From Pseudomonadota bacterium (GTDB lineage Bacteria; Pseudomonadota; Gammaproteobacteria; Xanthomonadales; Xanthomonadaceae), in assembly GCA_023423605.1 (NCBI GenBank), contig JAFAFF010000134.1, forward strand, positions 1 through 6,258: a DNA stretch of 6,258 nucleotides, given 5' to 3'. Each line of letters begins with the position of its first letter. The stretch's first letter is position 1. A program made the position numbers and the translations under genes. Below the pieces are notes generated by a model. That model was not told where the DNA came from. It ran no database searches and was given only the letters and a program-made list of their open reading frames with translations. Shown here piece after piece: positions 1-4,622 of the stretch.

Positions 1-127
1 GGCGAGATCGCCAGCGGCAACAGTGATCTGTCGCGGCGCACCGAACAGCAGGCCGCCAACCTGGAAGAGACCGCTGCCTCGATGGAGGAACTCACCTCCA
101 CCGTGCGCCAGAATGCCGAACATGCCC
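1..127. repeat. Left copy of 127-bp perfect terminal direct repeat
   Basis: Bases 1-127 match 6132-6258 at every position by direct comparison. The repeat lies inside MCP coding sequence and reads in frame in both copies, starting [13 protein letters not shown] and ending QNAEHA. It covers the N-terminal methylation helix of the signalling domain. Both copies stop exactly at the window edges, so the window closes into a 6131-bp circle with one reading frame across the join. Exact terminal overlap of k bases is typical of circular or looped de Bruijn contigs (general knowledge). Confidence 0.97.
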
Positions 128-864
128 GCCAGGCCAACCAGCTGGCCATCGGCGCGGCCGGTGTGGCCTCGCAGGGTGGCGAAGTGGTCGGCCAGGTGGT
201 CACCACTATGAGCGCCATCGAAACCTCCTCGAAGAAGATCGCCGAGATCATCTCGGTGATCGACGGCATCGCCTTCCAGACCAACATCCTGGCGCTGAAC
301 GCGGCGGTGGAAGCGGCGCGTGCCGGCGAACAGGGCCGCGGCTTCGCGGTGGTGGCCAGCGAAGTGCGCACCCTCGCCCAGCGTTCGGCGGCCGCAGCCA
401 AGGAGATCAAGAGCCTGATCGACGATTCGGTCGGCAAGGTCGCCGACGGCTCGGCGCTGGTGCACAAGGCCGGCGCCACCATGGGCGAGATCGTCGCCTC
501 GGTGCAGCGCGTGACCGACATCATGGCCGAGATTTCCGCCGCTTCGCAGGAGCAGAGCGCCGGCATCGAACAGGTCAACCAGACCGTGGTGCAGATGGAC
601 GAAACCACCCAGCAGAACGCTGCGCTGGTGGAAGAAGCCACTGCCGCCGCACGCGCCATGGAAGAACAGGCGGTGCAGCTGGCCGATGCGGTCGCCCGGT
701 TCCGCGTGCATGCCGATGACGCCGGCAACGGCGCGGGCGCGCGGCTTGCCGATGGCCCTGCCGCCGCCAGTGTGAGGCCGCGTGCACGCCCGGCAAGCGT
801 GCGGCCAGCCATCCGCCAGCCGGCCTTCGCCGGCGCCGAAGGCGACGACTGGCAGGAATTCTGA
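1..864 (+). CDS. Methyl-accepting chemotaxis protein, C-terminal signalling domain (5' partial)
   Basis: Cytoplasmic signalling half of a chemoreceptor, which binds CheA/CheW and controls kinase activity. The frame is open from base 1 and gives 287 residues before TGA at 862-864; the start codon lies outside. Residues 1-45 carry methylation-helix sequence with paired E/Q ([16 protein letters not shown]). The highly conserved hairpin tip follows at about residues 88-125 ([19 protein letters not shown], then [16 protein letters not shown]). The return methylation helix is near residues 175-225 ([26 protein letters not shown]). A flexible A/R/P-rich linker leads to the C-terminal DDWQEF, which fits the W-x-x-F pentapeptide that tethers CheR/CheB in other MCPs. 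The methionine at 82 is internal, not the true start. If the ends are joined, this continues the MCP starting at 4623; in a chromosome it may instead belong to a separate paralogue. A terminator-like hairpin follows the stop. Confidence 0.95.
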   Translation, partial: GEIASGNSDLSRRTEQQAANLEETAASMEELTSTVRQNAEHARQANQLAIGAAGVASQGGEVVGQVVTTMSAIETSSKKIAEIISVIDGIAFQTNILALNAAVEAARAGEQGRGFAVVASEVRTLAQRSAAAAKEIKSLIDDSVGKVADGSALVHKAGATMGEIVASVQRVTDIMAEISAASQEQSAGIEQVNQTVVQMDETTQQNAALVEEATAAARAMEEQAVQLADAVARFRVHADDAGNGAGARLADGPAAASVRPRARPASVRPAIRQPAFAGAEGDDWQEF

Positions 865-879
865 GCGTATCCGGCAACT

Positions 880-902
880 GGTACGCCCGCCGAGGGCGTG
901 CC
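880..902 (+). terminator. Terminator-like hairpin after the MCP stop codon
   Basis: GGTACGCCC (880-888) pairs with GGGCGTGCC (894-902) around a 5-base loop, giving 9 pairs including one G-U. It begins 15 bases after the stop of the MCP. There is no T-run downstream, so it is not a classical intrinsic terminator. It could terminate weakly or protect the 3' end of the mRNA. The geometry matches the hairpin at 4543-4565. Confidence 0.4.
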
Positions 903-925
903 GTGCCGACATGGCGGCCGGCCGC

Positions 926-952
926 TCAACTATTCCGGCATGCTGCCGATAA
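926..952 (+). promoter_or_regulatory. Sigma-28 (FliA) type promoter for the YcgR-like gene
   Basis: TCAA at 926-929 is followed by 15 bases and then GCCGATAA at 945-952, a full match to the usual FliA -10 element. The TCAA -35 variant is known from gammaproteobacterial FliA promoters, where the textbook form is TAAA-N15-GCCGATAA. Transcription would start near 958-960, about 50 bases before the chosen start codon at 1008. This also argues against the upstream GTG at 903, which lies before the promoter. Confidence 0.75.
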
Positions 953-964
953 GCTGGAAGAGCG

Positions 965-984
965 GCCATGCCATCCGGCATGGC
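965..984 (+). repeat. Perfect inverted repeat in the ycgR 5' leader
   Basis: GCCATGCC (965-972) and GGCATGGC (977-984) are perfect inverted copies around an ATCC loop. The predicted sigma-28 start site is near 958-960, so the RNA would fold an 8-bp hairpin almost at its 5' end. Such hairpins can stabilise mRNA. The element ends 23 bases before the start codon at 1008, so it does not cover that start. It could also be an operator. Confidence 0.6.
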
Positions 985-1007
985 ACATCACTTCCAGCGC
1001 AGACTCG

Positions 1008-1787
1008 ATGTTCCCAGGCAACCAAGAGGCAGCACAGGATGACGCGGCCACGCACGACGACAGCGCCGATGCGCGCTACATGGTGCGCAATCCGTTGCAG
1101 GTGCGGCAGCTGCTGAGACAGTTGATCGAGCAGCGCTCGCTGATCAACGCGCATATCGGCGGCCGCGACCAGAGCTTTCCCACCGCTGTACTGGAACTGC
1201 ACGAGGAGACCGCACAGCTGCTGCTGGATGGCAGCCCGCAGGATGTCTCGAACCAAGCCGCGGTGCAGGCCGGCTTCCTGCTGTGCTTCGCGCAGCTGGA
1301 ACGGGTGCAGGTACGGTTCCGCGTGGACGTGCTGCGGCATGAGCAGAATGGCCGGCATGCCGCCCTGCGCGCCAGCATGCCGGACGAAGTGCTGCACCTG
1401 CAGCGGCGCGAGCTGTATCGCCTGGAAACCCCGATCTCGGCCTCGCCACAGCTGCTGCTGGCCATCGGCGACGATCGCGCGGAAACGCTGGCGATGCGCG
1501 TGGTGGACATCAGCGGCGGCGGGTTGGCGGTGATGATGCCGCTGGACTGCCCGGTGTTCAGCCAGCAGAAGCGCTACATGGCCACCCTGTGCCTGCCCGA
1601 TGGGCCAGACCTGGAAATCGGCCTGGTGGCCTGCAACGAGCGCACACAACAGCTTCCGAACGGCATCGAAGCCAAGCGTGTCGGCCTGCGCTTCGATGGT
1701 CTGCCGCGTGGTGGTGACAGCGCGATCCAGCGCTACATCTTCCGCATCGACCGCCAGCGCAGCGCTCGCCGCAACGGCGAACTCTAG
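1008..1787 (+). CDS. ycgR: YcgR-like flagellar brake protein with PilZ domain
   Basis: Predicted c-di-GMP receptor that slows or biases the flagellar motor when c-di-GMP is high (family knowledge from E. coli and Salmonella YcgR). The protein is 259 residues, close to the usual length of about 245. An N-terminal YcgR-type domain spans roughly residues 25-130. The C-terminal PilZ domain starts with the c-di-GMP-binding R-x-x-x-R motif, here R133-R134-E-L-Y-R138. It continues with D-x-S-x-x-G at D167-I-S-G-G-G172, so all signature residues are present. The frame is open back to a GTG at 903, but the sigma-28 promoter lies at 926-952, so that start is unlikely. ATG 1008 gives an acidic N-terminal extension but has no clear Shine-Dalgarno; ATG 1080 is the alternative. 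The stop is TAG, and the gene converges on the Ig-like gene 62 bases away. Confidence 0.9.
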   Translation: MFPGNQEAAQDDAATHDDSADARYMVRNPLQVRQLLRQLIEQRSLINAHIGGRDQSFPTAVLELHEETAQLLLDGSPQDVSNQAAVQAGFLLCFAQLERVQVRFRVDVLRHEQNGRHAALRASMPDEVLHLQRRELYRLETPISASPQLLLAIGDDRAETLAMRVVDISGGGLAVMMPLDCPVFSQQKRYMATLCLPDGPDLEIGLVACNERTQQLPNGIEAKRVGLRFDGLPRGGDSAIQRYIFRIDRQRSARRNGEL

Positions 1788-1830
1788 GCAGGCCGCGGAC
1801 CGGCACAGGTACAGGCACAGCACCCGTTCG

Positions 1831-1847
1831 TGCACGTGGCCCGTGCA
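1831..1847. terminator. Small hairpin between convergent genes
   Basis: TGCACG (1831-1836) and CGTGCA (1842-1847) form a 6-bp stem with a 5-base loop. It sits in the 62-base gap between the stop codons of the YcgR-like gene and the Ig-like gene and could serve both strands. No T-run accompanies it on either strand, so a termination role is only suggested by position. Confidence 0.25.
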
Positions 1848-1849
1848 GC

Positions 1850-3259
1850 TCAATCCACCGCACTCACCGCAAAGGTCACCCGCGCCACTTCGCGGACGGG
1901 GTGTGGACTGACGCGGGCGCTCAACGTGTGCAGTCCGGGCGGAAGCGGCGGCAGCCGCACGTCCCATCGCTGGTTGTCGGCCTTGTCAGGCTCGGCCACA
2001 TAGGTCGCGCCGCCTTCCATCTCAAGCGTCACCCGCCGTGCCGACACGCCGCTGACCACCACATCGCCCTCCACCAGCACGCCGTGGGAAGGGTGCAGGA
2101 TCAACGGTCCCTGCGGCTCCGCCAGCTCCTGGCGCTCCAGCGGGTCGCCCACCGCACGCAGATGCACCCTGCCCCCGCCGACAAGCGAGGGAGCGTCATG
2201 CACGCGATATGACCATTCTCCGTTGCTGTCCACGGTGGCCAGTTCCACGAAGGCGTTCCTCACCGCGACTTCGATGACGGTCCCCGGATCGCCGCGGCCT
2301 TCCACGAGGGTGCCGCGCCGGGCCACCAGCCCGTTTTCATCGACGATCGGCCCGACGACAAGCCGGGTAACCTGCCATTGCGGAAAGTGTTCCACCTCGA
2401 CGTTCCGCCGCACGACCTCGCCTGTCGTGAGATTCTCCGCCACGACCACAACCGGCCCATGGACTGCGGAGATGGCCCGCTTTATTTCCCACGCGCCCCC
2501 TGCATCCGCCCTGGTCGTTTCCGGCGCGCCATCGCCCAGCCGCACGCGTATTTCCGAGCGCGGCGCCGCTACCCCGGTCACCTTCTCCACACGTGGAATC
2601 CGCCGGCCCACCTCGGGAAACAACAGCGCCAGGGGTATGGCTGCCGGTGCGCCGATGCTGACCGATCCGGTGACGCCGGTCGATGGCGCCGCATCGTTCA
2701 GCGCCAGCGTCATCGCGGTGTAGGTGTAGGTGCCCTGGGCCACGTCGTCCATGATCAACTGGAACCGTTCTTCGCCGCCGGATTCGACGCTGCGTCCCTC
2801 CATGCTGACAGCCACCCGCGCGCCGGGCAGTGTCCGCCCGGTGAAGATGACGCGGCGCGAGCCATCGCGGGCCGTTACCTCGGTGGGTGGCGGCATGGCC
2901 GGTATGTCCACATCGACGAAATCGCTGACCCGCGCCGGGTCCCGTTGCGAACGCGAAGCGAACAGGCGCAGCGTCCTGCCCTCATGGGCGAGCGGTGGAG
3001 AAAGCCAGTCGAATTGCCCCCACGGCAACTGATGTATCGCGTTGTTGAGCAGGGTCACCGTGCCGTCCTTCCTTACCTGCCATAACGCCCATCCTGCTCC
3101 CGCCGAATGCTCCCCCCGCGCGAAGATCCGCAATCGCAGGCCCAGCCCGGCGGCGGCCCCGGAACCGAGGCCGATGCCGAGAGAGGTGGCACGCAGCTCA
3201 ATCCTTCCATCCTGCCTCGGCTCCCCGGGTTGCGGCATTGACGCATCATGATCGGTCAT
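1850..3259 (-). CDS. Multi-domain Ig-like beta-sandwich protein, function unknown
   Basis: I do not recognise a named family. The chosen ATG at 3259 has AGGAG seven bases upstream (plus-strand 3267-3271), which fits better than the more upstream ATG at 3358; it gives 469 residues. The N-terminal part (about 1-120) is G/A-rich, then rich in W and hydrophobic residues, with no obvious signal peptide or membrane segment. From about residue 122 onward there appear to be four degenerate Ig-like repeats of 80-100 residues. Recurring marks are a PG-type turn (TLPGARVAV, GDPGTVIEV) and a later G/N-x-x-W strand (GGAWEIK, NGEWSYR, NQRWDVR). Such folds usually serve adhesion or protein binding. It could be exported by an atypical route, be a fragment of a larger adhesin, or act in the cytoplasm. 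It lies opposite to all neighbouring chemotaxis genes and has an AT-rich upstream region, hinting at separate origin and control. Confidence 0.8.
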   Translation of the reverse strand: MTDHDASMPQPGEPRQDGRIELRATSLGIGLGSGAAAGLGLRLRIFARGEHSAGAGWALWQVRKDGTVTLLNNAIHQLPWGQFDWLSPPLAHEGRTLRLFASRSQRDPARVSDFVDVDIPAMPPPTEVTARDGSRRVIFTGRTLPGARVAVSMEGRSVESGGEERFQLIMDDVAQGTYTYTAMTLALNDAAPSTGVTGSVSIGAPAAIPLALLFPEVGRRIPRVEKVTGVAAPRSEIRVRLGDGAPETTRADAGGAWEIKRAISAVHGPVVVVAENLTTGEVVRRNVEVEHFPQWQVTRLVVGPIVDENGLVARRGTLVEGRGDPGTVIEVAVRNAFVELATVDSNGEWSYRVHDAPSLVGGGRVHLRAVGDPLERQELAEPQGPLILHPSHGVLVEGDVVVSGVSARRVTLEMEGGATYVAEPDKADNQRWDVRLPPLPPGLHTLSARVSPHPVREVARVTFAVSAVD

Positions 3260-3383
3260 GGTCCTGCTCCTGCACGATGGACCGGAATGGCCCGCGTCCA
3301 TGTGTACCAGCGCGCCCGCGATGCCTGAATTGCCAGGAAGGACGTTATCTGTCCGCACCGGCCGGACGCTTCCGGATCAGATG

Positions 3384-3422
3384 TATCTTATTGAAAATAT
3401 TGATATTCAAAGAATAAAAACA
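3384..3422. promoter_or_regulatory. AT-rich tract with imperfect palindrome, probable promoter/operator of the Ig-like gene
   Basis: These 39 bases contain only six G or C, in a window that is otherwise very GC-rich. They lie 125 bases upstream of the minus-strand start at 3259. At 3391-3410 there is an imperfect palindrome with arms TTGAA and TTCAA and 14 of 20 positions symmetric. Several sigma-70-like hexamers can be picked on the minus strand, but none has a clearly good pair with 16-18 spacing, so I do not assign -35/-10. An AT-rich silencer protein or a dimeric repressor could bind here. Confidence 0.5.
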
Positions 3423-3453
3423 GAAGGCGGAAACGTCCCGCCCGAGGCTGTCC

Positions 3454-3479
3454 GGCGGCGCGGCTAAAGTCGCGCCGCC
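3454..3479. repeat. Perfect 9-bp inverted repeat around the cheW promoter -35
   Basis: GGCGGCGCG (3454-3462) and CGCGCCGCC (3471-3479) are exact inverted copies. The 8-base spacer GCTAAAGT contains the TAAA -35 element of the cheW sigma-28 promoter, and the right arm lies in the promoter spacer. It may be an operator for a dimeric regulator or a cruciform-forming site. It could also end transcripts arriving from either side, although it has no adjacent T-run. Confidence 0.6.
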
Positions 3480-3490
3480 AGCAGCCGATA
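3465..3490 (+). promoter_or_regulatory. Near-consensus sigma-28 (FliA) promoter for cheW
   Basis: TAAA at 3465-3468, exactly 15 bases, then GCCGATA at 3484-3490. This matches the FliA consensus TAAA-N15-GCCGATAA except for the last base. Transcription would begin near 3497, about 35 bases before the cheW ATG at 3531. It places cheW in the late flagellar regulon. Confidence 0.88.
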
Positions 3491-3530
3491 CCGAGCCTGA
3501 GACCGCGAACCCGGTACCCAGGACCTTTCG

Positions 3531-4022
3531 ATGAACGACCATAACCAGGCCACCGCCGGCAGCGGCGGCGAGTTCCTCAGCTTCACCCTCGGCGATGAAC
3601 ACTACGGCGTGGACATCCTGAAGGTGCAGGAAATCCGCGGCTACGACGCGGTGACGCGCGTGCCGGACGCGCCCGACTACATCAAGGGCGTGATCAACCT
3701 GCGCGGCACCATCGTGCCGGTGATCGACCTGCGCCTGAAGCTGCGCCTGGAAAACGCCCGCTACGACGCCTTCACCGTGATGATCGTCCTCAACGTCGAA
3801 GAACGCGTGGTCGGCATCGTGGTGGACAGCGTGTCCGATGTCATCCCGCTGGCGGCCGAACAGATCCGCCCGACGCCGGAATTCGGCGCCGCCGTCGATA
3901 CCCGCTTCATTTCCGGCATCGGCACCCAGGACGATCGCATGCTGATCCTGCTGGACATCGAAACCCTGCTGGACAGCGCCGACATGGGCCAACCGGCCCC
4001 GCTGGAGGAGGCCGTCGCCTGA
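3531..4022 (+). CDS. cheW: Chemotaxis adaptor protein CheW
   Basis: CheW is the cytoplasmic scaffold that links chemoreceptors to the histidine kinase CheA in receptor arrays. The product is 163 residues, the normal size of a single-domain CheW. The CheW fold spans about residues 14-150. Hallmarks are [18 protein letters not shown] at the start of the domain, the strand and turn [18 protein letters not shown] with the conserved receptor-contact arginine in N-L-R-G (R58), and the late strands [10 protein letters not shown] and [15 protein letters not shown] at 3520-3523 is a Shine-Dalgarno seven bases before the ATG. The gene has its own sigma-28 promoter and is followed by the OB-fold gene 125 bases downstream. 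The acidic tail after residue 150 is a normal variation. A CheV is excluded because there is no receiver domain. Confidence 0.97.
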   Translation: MNDHNQATAGSGGEFLSFTLGDEHYGVDILKVQEIRGYDAVTRVPDAPDYIKGVINLRGTIVPVIDLRLKLRLENARYDAFTVMIVLNVEERVVGIVVDSVSDVIPLAAEQIRPTPEFGAAVDTRFISGIGTQDDRMLILLDIETLLDSADMGQPAPLEEAVA

Positions 4023-4050
4023 GCGCTGCCCGCGCCGCGACGAAAAACCT

Positions 4051-4075
4051 TCAGTTCCACCCCCTGCAGCCGATA
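4051..4075 (+). promoter_or_regulatory. Probable sigma-28 promoter upstream of the OB-fold gene
   Basis: GCCGATA at 4069-4075 is a perfect FliA -10 core. TCAG at 4051-4054 is the best -35 candidate, giving a spacer one base shorter than in the two other sigma-28 sites here. The -35 is therefore weak. Transcription would start near 4082, about 66 bases before the ATG at 4148, and could continue into the MCP gene at 4623, for which I see no promoter of its own. Confidence 0.6.
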
Positions 4076-4147
4076 GGGCAATCAGGACCCGCACGCGAAG
4101 GAACGCGAACCGTCGGGTCGCCCCATCCCCATCCCCGGAGAATTTCC

Positions 4148-4528
4148 ATGAAGTCCCTGTCCGTCATCGCCACGGCCGCCCTGCTGGCCACCACCTCCCT
4201 GACCGCGTCCGCCCAGTCGGCCATGATTCCGCCGGAACTGGCCGCCCGCCAGGTCGGCAAGGAAGGCATGGTCTGCGGCAAGGTCGAAAAGGCCCGTTAC
4301 GCCGAAGGTTCCGAAGGCCAGCCGACCTTCCTGCACATGGGCGGCGCGTTCCCGCGCCACACCTTCTCCGCGCGCATCGCCGGCGCCAACCGCGGCAAGT
4401 TCAACTTCCCGCTGGAATCGCTGGAAGGCAAGACCGTGTGCGTGATCGGCAAGATCGAGCGCGATGCCTCGCGCGCGGAAATCGAAGTCAGCTCGCCGGC
4501 AGGCCTGAAGCTGGCCGACATCAAGTAA
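4148..4528 (+). CDS. Small secreted OB-fold-like protein of unknown role
   Basis: A 126-residue protein with a clear Sec signal peptide: MKS, a hydrophobic core at about residues 5-19 and a likely cut after A-S-A at residue 22. The mature part, about 104 residues, looks like a five-stranded OB fold. It has VCGKVEKARY, then QPTFLHMGGAFPRHTFSARIAG, then GKTVCVIGKIE and AEIEVSSPAGL. This pattern resembles small OB-fold nucleic-acid-binding-like proteins seen alone or attached to secreted nucleases (recall, not a search). Two cysteines, C43 and C98, sit on neighbouring predicted strands and could form a periplasmic disulfide. A GGAG Shine-Dalgarno (4137-4140) precedes the ATG by seven bases. The gene sits between cheW and an MCP behind a likely sigma-28 promoter, which hints at a motility-linked periplasmic role, but nothing in it shows ligand binding or catalysis. 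Confidence 0.85.
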   Translation: MKSLSVIATAALLATTSLTASAQSAMIPPELAARQVGKEGMVCGKVEKARYAEGSEGQPTFLHMGGAFPRHTFSARIAGANRGKFNFPLESLEGKTVCVIGKIERDASRAEIEVSSPAGLKLADIK

Positions 4529-4542
4529 TACCGTTCTGCCCG

Positions 4543-4565
4543 CCACGCCGGCGCAACCGGCGTGG
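4543..4565 (+). terminator. Terminator-like hairpin after the OB-fold gene
   Basis: CCACGCCGG (4543-4551) and CCGGCGTGG (4557-4565) form a perfect 9-bp stem with a CGCAA loop, starting 14 bases after the stop codon. No T-run follows. It could reduce read-through into the MCP gene or stabilise the upstream mRNA end. Confidence 0.45.
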
Positions 4566-4574
4566 ACGCTGCAA

Positions 4575-4593
4575 CCGGGCCGAGGCGGCCCGG
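4575..4593 (+). repeat. Second hairpin in the leader before the MCP gene
   Basis: CCGGGCCG (4575-4582) and CGGCCCGG (4586-4593) form a perfect 8-bp stem with an AGG loop, only nine bases after the previous hairpin and 14 bases before the GGAG of the MCP gene. The pair of hairpins in a 94-base gap could attenuate transcription or tune the ratio of OB-fold protein to MCP. Confidence 0.45.
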
Positions 4594-4622
4594 ACGCATC
4601 CGCCATTGGAGACGCTACGCCC

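Noticed and set aside
903..1007. Upstream GTG start for the YcgR-like protein
   Set aside because: The extension would include the sigma-28 promoter and a leader hairpin as coding sequence, and its residues do not resemble the family N-terminus.
930..1967. Minus-strand open frame of 345 codons opposite the YcgR-like gene
   Set aside because: It covers ycgR and its promoter region in antisense, lacks domain features and overlaps the Ig-like gene end. The PilZ signature on the plus strand shows the real frame.
2378..3085. Plus-strand open frame of 235 codons inside the Ig-like gene
   Set aside because: The translation is rich in R/H/P with no coherent motifs, while the minus-strand frame has a good Shine-Dalgarno and repeated beta-strand patterns.
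3260..3358. ATG at 3358 as start of the Ig-like protein
   Set aside because: The downstream ATG at 3259 has an AGGAG at seven-base spacing, and the extra 33 residues do not form a signal peptide.
3391..3410. FNR/Anr or Fur box in the AT-rich palindrome
   Set aside because: The arms TTGAA and TTCAA are ten bases apart rather than fitting TTGAT-N4-ATCAA, and the match to the Fur consensus is poor.
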